A stretch of DNA of 64,000 nucleotides from Chrysemys picta bellii (GCF_011386835.1 NC_088792.1:111200421-111264420); one strand, 5' to 3'. Shown: positions 9,346-21,010, counted from the first letter of the stretch. Numbers and translations: made by a program. The notes: generated by a model from the letters alone, not told the origin.

Positions 9346-11555
9346 GAAGTCATTCAGACCCAATAGACATGGAACTCCACAAACCCGCTTCTCAGAGTAG
9401 AATTGCACTTTAATGTAGTCTGCTTGTATATATTTCTTCTTCTTCTTCAAAAAGGTATAGCTGAAGAGGGCTTGTCTGTGTGTGCCAGCCCAGGCTGGAT
9501 TGGGAGAAGACTGGGGAATCAAGATTCTCATGGGGAAATAGAAAGATCTTCAAGAGGAAATGTGCTAACAGAATTTTATTTGAACAATGAACAACGTGAG
9601 AGTGATGATTGGTAGATACAGCAAAAAAGCATTAAGAAATATTCATGCAAATAACACCAATGAATTTTATTTGAAAGCATTTGCAAGGCTCTATTATTTG
9701 AATTTTGGACAGGCAAGGTTTTGATAACACAAATGTTTTTTTGGGGAAGGGGGAAAACTAATATGCTTGTTTACCTAAGCATATACTTGTTAATTTTTAA
9801 TACATTTCTTCACACAGAAATATGCATGTCCAGATACAGATATGAGAGCTCTGCAAGAGTACATATTCATAGCACATACTATATGTTCATCCAGGCAGGG
9901 AGAAACCAAAATCATGCAAATTTGGATACCAATCACACAATTCTAATAGGACTTGATCCAGCTCCCATCCAAGTCAAAAAAAACCTCCACTAATGTGAAC
10001 TGGAAGTAGATTGGAACCATAATGCACAAGTGAACCACAAATGTATACTCACAAAGAACAGTTCACAAGCATCCCAAGGATTGAAGTTTGTTTGTGTGAA
10101 GTATTCAAACAATATACTACAACTCAAAAAAGTTTAGATTTGCAGGTGCAAACAGTGGTCATGGCTTTCATAGATGTCTGTCTATTTCATTTATGTACAC
10201 AAATGGCAGTGGTTCACTCAAAAATTTGGATGTGCAGATTTAGAGGCCGCATTGGAAGACAAGGGCATTAAAGTGTATTGTTTAATTTTAAAGCAGCTAG
10301 AACATTTTTGTAGATATATTATTGGTGGATAGTTCCCAGATAGGCACATAAAATGAGACTGAAACATAAATACTGATATTGCCAGCTTGTTTCTAATATA
10401 TTATGGGAAGTGATCAGAGCATTCGTTCAAAGTGTCAAAAGGTGAATGCCTGTCAGTCTGAAATCTACAAGGCCGGTAGTAGTCCTGAAAATCATGATAG
10501 GATATATAAGTAGTGATTATTCTTCTTAAAAATGCTTCTAAATACAATAATTACTGATATGTCCCTTCCACATGTGGAAGTGAATTGAAAAACCCCTAAG
10601 GACCATGACCCATGCAACTGACCACTTAAAGACAGGATTATCTCAGTTCTGGATGCGGTATAGACATACCCTTACTTGCGCCTTAATTTTGAGCCACAAA
10701 TTTTACTTCCACTTATCTCATCTTTATTCTCTTGCATATGAAAATACATTATGCACCTTCCTTCAACTAAGAATTCAGGCAATCAGACTCCTCTTAAGGA
10801 GGCTCCAAGACAGAGCTTCTGGCCACGGGGGCCTCATTCTGAACAAAGCATTTAAGTCTGTGCCTAACTTTAAACATGTGATTAGTTGACCATTGAAGTC
10901 AAAGGGTGTACTTCTATGCTTCATGTCGTGTTTTCCTGGATCAAGGCCTTCCACTGGTGTAAATTGGGAGTAACTCCATTACAGCCAATGGAGTTACACT
11001 AGTGTAAAATCATGAGTCCCCACTGGTAAGCCTCTACCAATACTCACTCACCAACAAACTACATGCTTCCAGTAGCTCAATTCACATTTAGAAACTGCTC
11101 AGAAAGCTAATTCACTCTGCCTAGTGAGCTAGAACAGCAGCTCAATAAGATTGTTACACACATGAGCTGTCCTACCACATTACCATTAGAGGATGGATCA
11201 GATATGCTTTCAAGTTAAAGTGCTATTCTGTTCTGAAAAGTGATTGCACTAAACTAAATTGGCATCTTCTTACTCCAAAGATCAGTTTCCAGATAATATT
11301 CAGCATCATCTCTGCTGACTTGACTGACTGAAGTTTAACTCTCCATTTAACTCCTGTTAGCACTGCAAAGCCAACACGGATATCGGCAAGGAAACTGGAC
11401 TTTTTTTTCATACTTAGACACATCAATAAATGTGTTGCATCAATTCCTATTTCAGAGCCAAATTATGCCCTCTGTAATAACTGTGCAACACAATGCAAGA
11501 CAATTAGATATATCTGTGCAACCTCTTTACCCATAATGGGGTTGCACAGATATAA
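9346..11555. other. No gene seen; short hairpin near 10970
   Basis: This AT-rich tract has no recognisable coding homology; frames of 60-94 residues show no domain. At 10970-10997 GTAACTCCATT and AATGGAGTTAC form a perfect 11-bp hairpin with a 6-base loop, flanked by direct copies of ACTGGTGTAAA and ACTAGTGTAAA. Similar text recurs near 29250 and 27390, so it is a small dispersed repeat. Confidence 0.5.
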
Positions 11556-11559
11556 CAGT

Positions 11560-13260
11560 GTGATGGTTCTTAAGGTATCCAAGACTGTGAGTTACCCACC
11601 CCCTACTGCCACCTTCAATGAGGGGATGGATTGTTTGTGTTTAATTGGGTGTCAGGTCCCTGACACCATCAGCCTGTTAGCCACCCAAACAATCTCCTCT
11701 GAGATATGCGAGCCCTGACTTTGCCATGGGGGTTAACAATCAATATACCTTAGTCCCCAAGTCCAGCCCCTTCGCCACTGAACACTCACAGAAATACCAG
11801 GCCTGCTGTCCCCAAAAGGGACAGTGAACACACAAGCTTGTATGATTTAACTCAGAATCAGCACCTTGCCCAATACCACAGCACTGAGATATATTTATAG
11901 AGTAAACAGAAATAAGTTTATTTTCAAAGATTCAAGAGACAGTGAATAAGGATAATGAAACCAAAATGGTTACATAACAAACAAAATCAAAACAGGCTTT
12001 CTAGAAACTAAACTTAACAGGCTACGCTCCTGTCCAAATACAGCAGCGTATTATCTCCTAGGCCAAAAAGGCTTAGCCCTAGGGCGGCAAATTTGCAGAG
12101 GCGGCAAATTTATAATAGCAGCATTTTTATAATCTCAGCATCAGTGACACCGCGATTCTACCAGTCATAGCGCATATTGAAACCACCAATGACGGCGCAA
12201 CGCCATTTAGTAAATATACTCGTGAGAATCCTAAATGTTGTTAATACGACCGGAAGGAAGAAATTAAGCAGTTCTCAGTTTTGGAACCATGCGCAGTCCC
12301 ACGCTATAAATGAAATCGGGCTATACAGACGTGCGTTCAGGCGAGGTTCTGCTGTACTTGTAATTTTATTTATAATAAAACTTGTAAACGTTCAATTATT
12401 TTAATGATATTTGATTCATTTTAGCTCAAATGAATTTGTAAAAAAACTAAAACAAGTTCATATGGGACCAGGGGTGGCAATTATTTCAGGGCCTAGGGAC
12501 GGCAAAATCATTAATCCTCCACTGTCTAAATATGTTTTATCTCACCCAAAGTCTTTTGCAACATCTTACATCAAGATAAGCAGAGAGCCCATGTTCATTA
12601 AAGACGCTGTCCATTTACTTCCTAAGGGCAGGATATGGGGGTATCTTTTTGCCTTCTACTTATATCCCCAAAGTTCATTGTCTGTATGCAGAGACAGTAA
12701 ATGGCCCCATTGCTTTTTTCCTGTGTCCTGCTTTTTTCCTGTTGATTTCAGCTCCCTCTGCTGATCTCACACATAGATGGTTCAGCCACTGTGTTGGTTG
12801 ACAGTGCTTAATTGACATGTTGACAGAGAGACAAGTGAGTAAACCTCTTTTGTTTGACAGAAAACCAGTTTGTCAACCCTGTCTTGATAAAAGCTTTAAC
12901 ACACATTCTCAGGATACATACATAACTCCTTACACAGTATCTGTGCATACATTTCAAAAAGGTATTAATGACCAGTAAGACCCTGGCTTTTCATTTAAGA
13001 TCTCACATTCCATTCTTTGGTGAAGCAAAATCTACATACCAAGATCAGGGTATTATTGTCACCTTCCTTGCCTCTTGGCACTGAGAGATTTCTGGGTAAC
13101 AAACAGAACATACTTTCAAAATAGAAAGGCATAGTTCTACCTTCTATTTTTTTCTCCATACATAAAGAGCAAACAAATGCAGCCTGGATGACTTATCTTA
13201 GACTGAATTATTTATTTAGATGTAAAATAATAAAAAGACATATCCAGGGCTCTAGTGTTC
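11560..13260. repeat. LTR-like dispersed repeat with DNA-transposon insert
   Basis: The tract from TGTGATGGTTCTTAAGG through the AATAAGTTTATTTTCAAAG segment to the CAGCCTGGATGACTTATC segment reads as one long dispersed repeat that I recall from turtle genomes. It is interrupted at about 12078-12524 by hAT-related sequence. Right border and orientation are uncertain, and no coding region is preserved. Confidence 0.45.
12078..12524. mobile_element. hAT-type transposon remnant, 5' end lost
   Basis: The right edge ATTAATCCTCCACTG, read on minus as CAGTGGAGGATTAAT, has the CAGTGG start seen in many hAT elements. The left part repeats GGCGGCAAATTT twice, but the matching CAGTGG end is missing there, so the copy is truncated. 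No transposase frame is present. The 75- and 117-residue frames over it have no domain. Confidence 0.45.
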
Positions 13261-13261
13261 T

Positions 13262-13378
13262 AAGAAAGTATACTTAGATTGTAAATTCTTTGCAGCTGGG
13301 GCCCTCTTTTTGTTCTGTGTGTGTACAGCACTCAGCACCATGGGGTCCTGGTCCATGACTAGGGCTCCTAATTGTTAA
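13262..13378 (-). repeat. SINE/L3-type tail fragment
   Basis: The segment ATTGTAAATTCTTTGCAGCT through GTACAGCACTCAGCACCATG and CATGACTAGGGCTCCTA is the common 3' part shared by CORE-type SINEs and L3-like LINEs in amniotes. It is non-coding. The related fragment near 35125 is in the opposite orientation. Confidence 0.55.
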
Positions 13379-13379
13379 C

Positions 13380-13640
13380 AACATAAGAACAGTCATACTG
13401 GGTCAGACCAATGATCCATCTAGCCCAGTATCCTGTCTTCCAACAGTGGCCAATGTCAGAGGGAATGAACAGAACAGGTAATCATCAAGTGTTCCATCCC
13501 CCATCAACATCAAGTGATCATCTCACAGTCAACCTGTGGAACTCTTTGCCAGAGGATGCTGTGAAGGCCAAGACTATAACAGGGTTCAAAAAGGAACTAG
13601 ATAAGTTAATGGAAGGGATGTTATCACTTTACAAATAATA
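13380..13640. repeat. Two opposed CR1 scraps
   Basis: From 13380 to about 13520 the plus strand carries the complement of the CR1 3' end (GGTCAGACCAATGATCCATC, AGCCCAGTATCCTGTCTTCC). From about 13528 to 13620 it carries CR1 in sense, encoding the segment LWNSLPEDAVKAKTITGF near the 3' end of the ORF. Two CR1 ends lie head to head. Both are truncated and non-functional. Confidence 0.75.
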
Positions 13641-15349
13641 AATCATGAACAATGCAATAAATATAATGAAATCCCAGCATTCAAGTAATCAGTTTAGCAG
13701 GAACTCAGCCAGAAAGCCATCCACCTATGGAAACTCCTTCCCACCCCTTCATTGTAATAGACAAAACAAGATAAAAACAGAAAGTAAAGTCTCCATGTGA
13801 GAGCACAGCATGTCTCCTCTGACATCCTTCACTGACCTCTGCCTCACAATGACTGCCAGAAACTAACAACATCAAGTTTCTAGAAATGTGGTGGTACAGT
13901 ACACTAAATATAAATAATAATAAATACAATCTACACATTCCGCACAGCTGAAAGTTTAATTTGTAGATAACAGAGTTGTAGAGGGTTTGTGAGGATGTAT
14001 GAGAAGGAAAGATTCAGCTTGACTTTCAGGTCCCTGGGAAAGTTTTGGGGGCAGATAGATATATATTTTCTATCATGTTATTTGTAAATCAAGCATAGAG
14101 ATGCAACAAACATGGAAGCCTCTGATGCCATTTTTACAGTTTCATAGTAAAACCTTGCTTTTAGAGCTCATTTCCCATCCCAGTCATTCACAGATGTTTG
14201 AGACAACATTCCTTAACCAGCTCTGTTTTAAAGCTGTACGCATACGCATGTTCATGTCACCAGCCAACAATGTACTGTATATTCAGTACTGAGAGATGAA
14301 CTTTGAATTTTGATTTCTAAGACAACAGCACTAACAGCTCAATCCATAGAGTGAAGTATTGTACAGGTACGTTGATCTGTCACATTTTCTTTGCTATAAG
14401 CCAGCATGCCATATGTACACACAGATTTAACAATAATCATATTAGCATCAGCCTGCTTAGAGCAAAGAACTGTTAGTGGCTGGTTGCAAATTCTCCTTCA
14501 GAGATCAAACGTGTAATTTTATCGTGACCTATATTTGTTTGGCGCTGAGAGTCTCAAATGTAACCTTGAAATCTTTGGAACACACAAGTTACTGTATATC
14601 TGATCCAAAGCCCATTAAAGTCAATGAAAAGACTCCCATTGATTTCAGAGGGCTTTGAATCACATGAGCAGAGATGCATGATTTCCATACAATACGTTTG
14701 TCGGTAATGGAACATATATAGTTTCCAATTAGATGTCCAAAGACTGACGATGTCTGCAAGTAGATTAAATTTTTGGATAATTTGTCTAGTTTTTAGAGAT
14801 TAATTTTTAAATGTTCCTAATGAACAAAGATTTTAAAAGGCTCTTTTTACCCCTTTTGTAACGTGCATATTTTTGTGACATTGTTCAGCACTTCATAGTA
14901 ATAGAGAAACAAAATGACTGTAGCAGAAAAGATTAAGCCAGTCTAAGGAGTATGGACATTCTCCTGCACTTTACATTAATATGCATCATGAAACAGCCAT
15001 TTTCACACCAGAAGGTCCCAAATAAAGTTGGTGACTATAACCAGAAATGTAATTGTGCATCAGTTTGAAAGAATGAAATCCTATAACAGGACATTATTAG
15101 TTCCCTTCAGGTTTGGATTAGCCAAAGGTAATTTACACTCAAAAGGAGAACATCACAACACAGATAATAAAGGTCATCCTATTTACTGGAATAAACTATC
15201 CACTCTGTTTTAAAATTAGCTAACCCATTGTTGACCAGGACATGAGTTATCATGTAAGTTCCACTGAAATATGGCAGACATCATTGAGGAATGGAGGTCT
15301 AGCAGAAAATGGTTAATTGATATATAAAATAATACCACCTAGCTCTTCT
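13641..15349. other. No gene seen
   Basis: This is AT-rich non-coding DNA. Short frames have no domain signature, and no repeat ends are evident. Confidence 0.5.
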
Positions 15350-15553
15350 ATGGTGCTTTTCATCTGCAGATGTCAAAATGCTTTACAAAAAGGTCAGTGT
15401 CATTACCCCTATTTTAAAGATGAGGAAACTGAGGCACAAGGAGGCAATGTGACTTGTTCAAGGTCACCCAGTAGGCCAGTGGCAGAGGTGATAAATTAAT
15501 CTAGATATGAGTCCCTGTCCAGTGTTCTATCCTCTAGACAACACTGCCTCCCT
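15350..15553 (-). repeat. MIR SINE fragment (antisense)
   Basis: GATGAGGAAACTGAGGCACA, CAAGGTCACCCAGTAGGCC and the terminal CTAGACAACACTGCCTCC are the antisense of a MIR-type SINE. The left part (GTCAAAATGCTTTACAAA) is its 3' tail. It is non-coding. Confidence 0.75.
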
Positions 15554-16354
15554 GAAAAATATTATTAAAACAGTGAAGATTACATTAGCAGTTATAGTTA
15601 CTGGTGATGTACAATGAAACAGATACCTTCTGAAGACTGCAGCAGAGGAAAAAAATAAAATAAATATAAAATAAAAATAAAAATACAATTTTTTTGCCGG
15701 CTTCCTTACCAAGCCTCATTGCCAACAACATCCACATATAATCAGAACCAGCACATTGTAAGATGGCTATTAGAAAACCTGCTACTCCTAAAGAAAAAAC
15801 ACATTACCCGGGCTTTATATTAAACTAGTGAATCAACAATTACCCATTAATTGTATTACCCCATTAATTGCACAAATTACACAATAATGACTAGACTCAA
15901 TAATGAGATTGTTGTGCTGTGAAGTGTGTAATAAATTGTTAAAAAAGGAGAACAGAATGAGGGTATTAAAAAGCATGCAACATATCTAAGATGTCTGAAG
16001 GGAGTTCTTCATGACAGATATATGGTTGTCATTAAGGTGTAATCCATCATTTAGTTTAATTATCCCTGGTAATACTTCGGGTGAAAGTGTAAGCTTTCTG
16101 AGGAAAGAACAGCTTGTGTCTTCCTGAGAGCAAAACTAAAATCCTGGTTAGACATAGATCCTATCGATCTAGAACTAGTTATAGATATAATGTTAGTAGT
16201 ATGAAAGAATGATGATTCCCCAGCCCCCATTAGCTCACTTCTATCCAATAGATTTATATCTTGCAAAGACAATATATACAGCCAGTCATTATCAAACCCC
16301 CTCTCACTGCATTACACCAGTACTCTAGTGATTGTCAGGCAGGGTTAAATGAGA
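15554..16354. other. No gene seen
   Basis: This is AT-rich DNA with short T- and A-rich runs. I recognise no coding or repeat ends. Confidence 0.45.
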
Positions 16355-16892
16355 GATAAGGTGGGTGAGGTAATATCTTTTATTGGATCAACTTCTTTTA
16401 GTGAGAGAAACAAGCTTTTGAGCTTCTACAGAGCTCTTCTTCAGATCTGAGAAACATATTCAAAATGTCACAGCTAAATACAAGGTGGCATAAGTAGTTA
16501 GCACATATTTCAAGGGACTATTCATGGTGAAGTGGCCCGTTAAGCACCCCTCCCCTCATAGCAGGGAAAGGAGGGAGGGGGAAGGCAGCTAGAGGGGGGT
16601 TGTAAGTGGATTATAGACCCTTGTAATAAGCTATAAATCCAGTGCCTCTATTCAGACCATGACTTTTAGTGTCTAACAAAGTTATGAATTTAAGCTTCCA
16701 GGCTTGTCTTTTGAAGGTGCTGTGCAGGTTCCCTTTGAGGATGAGGACTGAGAGGTCAGATATAAAGTGACTGTTTTGTGAAAAGTGTTCACCCACAGGT
16801 GACAGGGTGTTATTATCATTTATCATTTTCCTGTGGGAGTTCAAGAGCATTGTCTGGTTTCACCCACATAGTTATTATTGGAGCATTTAGTG
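16355..16892 (-). mobile_element. Penelope-like retroelement, 3' part
   Basis: On the minus strand the frame at 16611-16850 reads SPVGEHFSQNSHFISDLSVL and ends near HGLNRGTGFIAYY. I recognise this pattern as the C-terminal endonuclease-bearing part of Penelope-like ORFs. The frame is followed on minus by a 3' untranslated tail that includes a conserved TTGGTCCAATAAAAGATAT-like stretch ending near 16355. The copy is 5' truncated at 16892, where a different LINE begins. The tail contains a hammerhead-like core (16411-16444). GIY-YIG catalytic residues cannot be seen in this remnant. Confidence 0.5.
16411..16444 (-). ncRNA. Hammerhead-ribozyme-like core, degraded
   Basis: Read on minus: CTGAAGA (16444-16438) matches the CUGANGA core, one extra A follows, then a perfect 5-bp stem II GAGCT/AGCTC with a 7-base loop, then AAAA (16419-16416) where the core needs GAAA, then GCTTG. 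The missing G predicts an inactive ribozyme. Hammerhead ribozymes are known in Penelope-like elements. Compare the copy at 17037. Confidence 0.4.
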
Positions 16893-17006
16893 CACTGGTG
16901 TCATTCACACTGGTGTCAATCAGGGCTGTGTCATTGCTCCAACACTCTTCTCCATTTACCCTGCCATGATCCTGATTCTCATCCATAACCACCCTCCTCA
17001 ATCTCC

Positions 17007-17162
17007 CGTGGGCTAAACCCACTTTGTCAGATGTGTCTGATGAAGTGGGTTTTGGCCCATGAAATCTTATGCCCAAATAAATTTGTTAGTCTCTAAGGTG
17101 CCACAAATACTCCTCATTCTTTTTGCTGATACAGACTAATACAGCTAATACTCTGAAACCTG
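17007..17162 (+). mobile_element. 156-bp Penelope-tail-like retro-insert
   Basis: A perfect 12-bp direct repeat TCCTCAATCTCC (16995-17006 and 17163-17174) flanks the insert, as expected for target-primed retrotransposition into the surrounding LINE. The body has the AAATAAATTTGTTAGTCTCT, AAGGTGCCACAAATACTCC and GATACAGACTAATACAGC segments of a dispersed amniote repeat. It starts with a fold AACCCACTT/AAGTGGGTT and includes a hammerhead-like core. I infer a truncated Penelope 3' tail or a SINE derived from one. Confidence 0.65.
17037..17072 (+). ncRNA. Hammerhead-ribozyme-like core
   Basis: CTGATGA (17037-17043) is an exact CUGANGA core. It is followed by one extra A, a 5-bp stem II GTGGG/CCCAT (17045-17049 with 17056-17060, one G-U pair) around a 6-base loop, an exact GAAA (17061-17064), and a short TC-TTAT-GC that would be stem III. 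The extra A before stem II and the lack of an obvious stem I argue against activity. The stem II sequence differs from that at 16411-16444 but still pairs, which supports a conserved fold. Confidence 0.45.
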
Positions 17163-18323
17163 TCCTCAATCTCCGACGTCTCCAAACAAAATCTAATATC
17201 GTGAGAATTGGCATCACTGATCTTCAATATGCAGATGACTGTCATTCTCGCACACACAGAGGCCGACCTGCAAAGTACCCTAAATCTTTTTGCAGATGCC
17301 TATCATAGCCTGGGTCTCTCTCTCAACATTGGGAAAACCAAGGTACTCTACCAGCCCTCACCTGCACAAACTACTTTTCGTACTCCACAAATCACCGTCA
17401 GTGGAAAACCCCTGGAAAATATGAACCACTTTCCGTACCTTGGCAGTCACCTCTCCCAAACAGCCAGCATTGCAACAGAAATTGAATACAGGATCCGCTG
17501 TGCCAGCACATCTTTTGGAAGACTACTCAAACGAGTCTTCAATTATAGGAATCTACAGACAGGCACCAAGATCTTGGTTTACAGGGCAGTTGTCATCCCC
17601 AACCTTTTCTATGGGTGTGAGACCTGGGTAACCTATAGACGACATCTCTAACCTGAAATGGCTGGAGTGGTTTCAACAGCACTGCCTCAGATGGACTCTC
17701 AAGACCAGCTGGGAAGACCAGCTCACTAACATCAGCAGTATAGAAGCACAGGTCATGAACACCAACTCCACTGGTCTGGCCACTGTGCACGTATGCCTGA
17801 CACTCGCCTCCCGAAGCAAGTACTCTTCTCTCAGCTAAGTCAAGGAAGAAGGGCTTGCAAAGGGCAGTGGAAGTGCTTCAAAGACATACTGGAAGTACAC
17901 CTTAAAAAGGGAGGCATCAACCCAACAAATTGGGGGAATTCGGCCCAGAACAGAACACTGTGGCGCCACCCCATACACCAAGCCACAGCCCACTTTGAGG
18001 AGAACAGACATGCTCATGAGACAGAGAAGTGGCAAAGGAGGAAAGAAGGGGCACAACACTCCAGCCAACATCTATGTCTCCTCCAAGATTACACCTGTCA
18101 ATTCTGTGGGAAAATCTGCAGGGCACGAATTGGGCTCCTCAGCCATTTAAAAACCCACCAAAAAACCCACTTGGCAGACATCATCCTCGCATCAAGGGGT
18201 AGCCAAAGAAACACTGGACGAGGGGCTAAACTCTCGGTTCAAGGGCTGCAGGGGTTTAACAGGACTTTTCCTGCCATTGCTCCTCTCACCTGTCAGGGGC
18301 CACTGTGGCTCCTGGTACCATAA

Positions 18324-18949
18324 CAGAGCAAGAAGACTGTCCCTCAGTGCTCTTCCAGCTGGTGCACACAAGCAACATACAGTAGGAAGAAGCAGCCTGA
18401 TTTAATGCAGAGGGAGTAATGGGGTAGACTTTGTGGCTGCTCCCCATAGAAAATAACAGACAATAACAGATAACAATTATTTAATTAGCTCAAGCAGCAG
18501 AAGTCAGAGCTGTAGATCTAATGGTCCCATACCTGCTGATGGCCTATGCTGGAGTCAGTATAGTTCCCCAGGATGGATTTTCTGATTTTGTTTTGTTTTT
18601 TCAGTTTGCTTTTTAAAAACTTGGGAAATCACATGCGAAAACATTACAGTTAAAGAACATTAAGATTACAAAGTCAAGCAATCAACAATTCAGAAATGCA
18701 ATAATTAAGATTGCCTGGGTAACCTTAATTCAGCCCCTTATGCATCTGCTCTATGATATAGTCTTTAATTCCATGATCACATACTGTTTTTTCCACAGGA
18801 CCTCTGTCTCAGTGCACAGAATAGACCTGTTTTGGGATGAATCAAGATTGTGTAGTGAAGGAGGCGGTGGTCTGTAGGACCCCTGCCTCAATTGTTGCTG
18901 ATGTTGGAAAGTGTGTGGTAAATGAGGCAGACGATTGCAGGAAGAGAAA
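18324..18949. other. No gene seen
   Basis: The DNA after the LINE remnant is non-coding. It includes T-rich runs near 18590 and no recognised feature. Confidence 0.45.
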
Positions 18950-19375
18950 AAATGACCTCATGGTTAAGGCAGCTGAACGCTGCCCTAGACAACTGGATTC
19001 TATCCCAGCCTCCACCCAGAGTTCCTGTGTGTGCTAGTTCCTATGTGTAGGCAAGTCACAAACCAAATTATTTTTTTTTTTATGTAGTGGCCAGCAATTG
19101 GGTGCTAAACTTGAAAAACCTGATGAGTGATCTGCAGAGTGCTGAGCTCTGAAAAATCAGGCCCTACACATCTCAATTGGAGCATCTAAAATTAGTGGAC
19201 ACTTGACAATTTCGATTCCCTTACTCTTCCTGTGCCTCGATTCCTCATCTGTAAAATGGGGACAATACTACTCATTTCACAGGGTTGTTGTAAAGATAAG
19301 TTCATTAATGTTGGTGAAGTACTCATATGGTATAGTGATGAAAACCATAGAAGAGCCCATGAGGAAATTAATAAT
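18950..19375 (+). repeat. MIR-like SINE interrupted by another repeat
   Basis: A tRNA-like head (TCATGGTTAAGGCAGCTGAA, B-box-like GGATTCTATCCC) and GTAGGCAAGTCAC are separated from the distal MIR segment (CCTCATCTGTAAAATGGGG, CACAGGGTTGTTGTAAAGAT) by about 130 bases, including TGCTGAGCTCTGAAAAATCA. The outer parts fit one SINE; the middle looks inserted. Confidence 0.55.
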
Positions 19376-20135
19376 TTTGTATTCAGTCCAGGGCTTGGAT
19401 GGTATACAGTAAAAAAGCACCAGGCTACAGACTGGGTAATGAGGATAAAAAAGCCTGAGGAATATAGCCTGAATATGGGAAATTGATCAGCATTTAGGTT
19501 GGCCATTTTATAACCATTCCAGGCCCTCCGTGTTTCTGGACCCACGTAGCCTATTGAAATAAACGATCAACACATAATTCAACTTTCCTTCAAATGTTAA
19601 TAGAGGTCCCGTTCAGGCAGACTACATTACCTACCATGGCCCTCCTCAGGTCCTGAACCTTGATGTCTGGTGAAAAAACACCCGAATCATACAGGTTTAC
19701 AAATTTTATATAATTTACTAACTAAATAACTAAGCAAAGGTATAAAATGAAGGAGAATACATACAAGAAGATCAAATTAAAATAAAAAGTGTGCTAATAG
19801 CAAATCAAAACCCATCTAGTTATCATTGTTGATTAAACAACTCTTTATAAGTGTTATCTAATAATTTGGGAAGGCACCACATTTTATCAGCCCCAAAGTG
19901 ATAGGACATTATCAATCTCAATGCTAATGGATATATTAATATTCCAGCCAGATGGCTGATCCAGAGAGGGTCAAATCACTCAGAGGTTGAAGCCAATGTT
20001 GAGTCTACAGCACTCATGCCAATTAAGGCAGCCTGCCCAAATTATTGGTAGTTAGGGAACAATCTCTTCCTCCCCACCAACATGGAGTTACATGAAACAT
20101 TCCAGTACAATTTGAGATGATGCAGTTTGTTACAT
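19376..20135. other. No gene seen; adjoins the broken retrovirus
   Basis: This AT-rich stretch lies where the integrase, env and 3' LTR of the minus-strand retrovirus would be expected. I see no integrase zinc finger, no envelope frame and no copy of the 24256-25452 LTR. It is either flanking DNA joined by deletion or a very diverged repeat. Confidence 0.45.
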
Positions 20136-21010
20136 TTAAAATTCAAATGACAAATTTAGGTGAAAATAGATGTCTCCAGTTCTTTCCTTCATCAGATTTG
20201 CAATTTGTCTCCATTTGTCTGAATGAGAAAAGGAGCGCCCATCTGTGGCTACCATTTCTCTGTTCAACCAAAGGGGGAGGCACACAGTGATTGCTCTGGC
20301 TGTCCAGTCTGAGTCAGTGTTAATAGTAACAGAAGTGTCCCGAGATTCATCAGCTAGGCCAGCTCTAACTGCCTCCACCTCAGCTGCTTGGGCAGAATGG
20401 GGGCAAGCTGGTCCTTGGAGCATCTCTCCGTCATTTACACAGGTCACTCCATACCCTCTTCGGAGATGACCCATATGGTAGAAACTTGAGCCATCTGTAA
20501 ACCACATTGCGACCCCTTCCGCTTAGCATCTACGAGCCTCATGCCTCCCTTGACTGGCCACTCAAGGTGTTTTACAAGGGGGAGGGGGCAGGTATGCTCC
20601 TCTCCTTCTATAATTAGCCCATACAGGGCTGGCAAAATGGCTTGCTCTTTTCTAAACTTGACTCCTCGGTTTATTAGGGTGAGGGTCCATTGATCAATGC
20701 GGGGGTTAGAGACCTGGCCATCCTGTATTTTCCCTGATATGATGTACTTGAGTGGGGAATGCACAGTCTGAACAATGACCTTCGACCCTCCAATAATAAA
20801 TTCCCAATGTGTGAGTCTCCAGACCAATGCAAGACACTCCTTTTCACAGGGGGTAAAACCTTGCTCCATTTGATCCAGGAGCCTGGAGGCATACGCGATG
20901 ACTCTGAGCTTGTCGCATTGCCTTTGGTTGAGAGTAGCTCCAATGCTTGTCCCTGAGAAGGCCAATTGAATTGCAAAGGGCAGGGTCAGGATAAGCCAGG
21001 GCAGGAGCAC
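20136..21010 (-). pseudogene. Retroviral RT connection and RNase H remnant
   Basis: Two overlapping frames (21010-20444 and 20507-20136) encode the connection domain and RNase H. The RNase H signature FTDGSS lies near 20500, the acidic AAEVEA segment follows, and NTDSD is near 20330, so the three usual acidic residues are visible. A frame change near 20470-20510 splits the domain. Sequence stops in the linker before the integrase. It would degrade the RNA strand during reverse transcription in an intact virus. This copy is not functional. Confidence 0.8.

Larger units (their letters stand above)
16893..18323 (+). pseudogene. Non-LTR retrotransposon ORF2 remnant (RT to C2H2 finger)
   Basis: The frames, taken in order across several shifts, cover an RT palm motif near 16914 (GVNQGCVIAPTLFSIY), an RT palm/thumb segment at 17208-17651 (including LNIGKTKVLYQPSPAQTTF, FPYLGSHL, LFYGCETWVTYRRHL), a thumb/connection segment at 17650-17880 and a C-terminal segment at 17793-18200. 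The last has the classical C2H2 finger CQFCGKICRARIGLLSHLKTH (C-x2-C-x12-H-x3-H). The catalytic xADD is damaged: QMTV follows where YADD is expected near 17228. A 156-bp retro-insert interrupts it at 17007-17162. The 5' part with the endonuclease is missing. Clade is unassigned; the terminal finger suggests an I/Vingi- or CR1-L2-related group. Confidence 0.7.
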
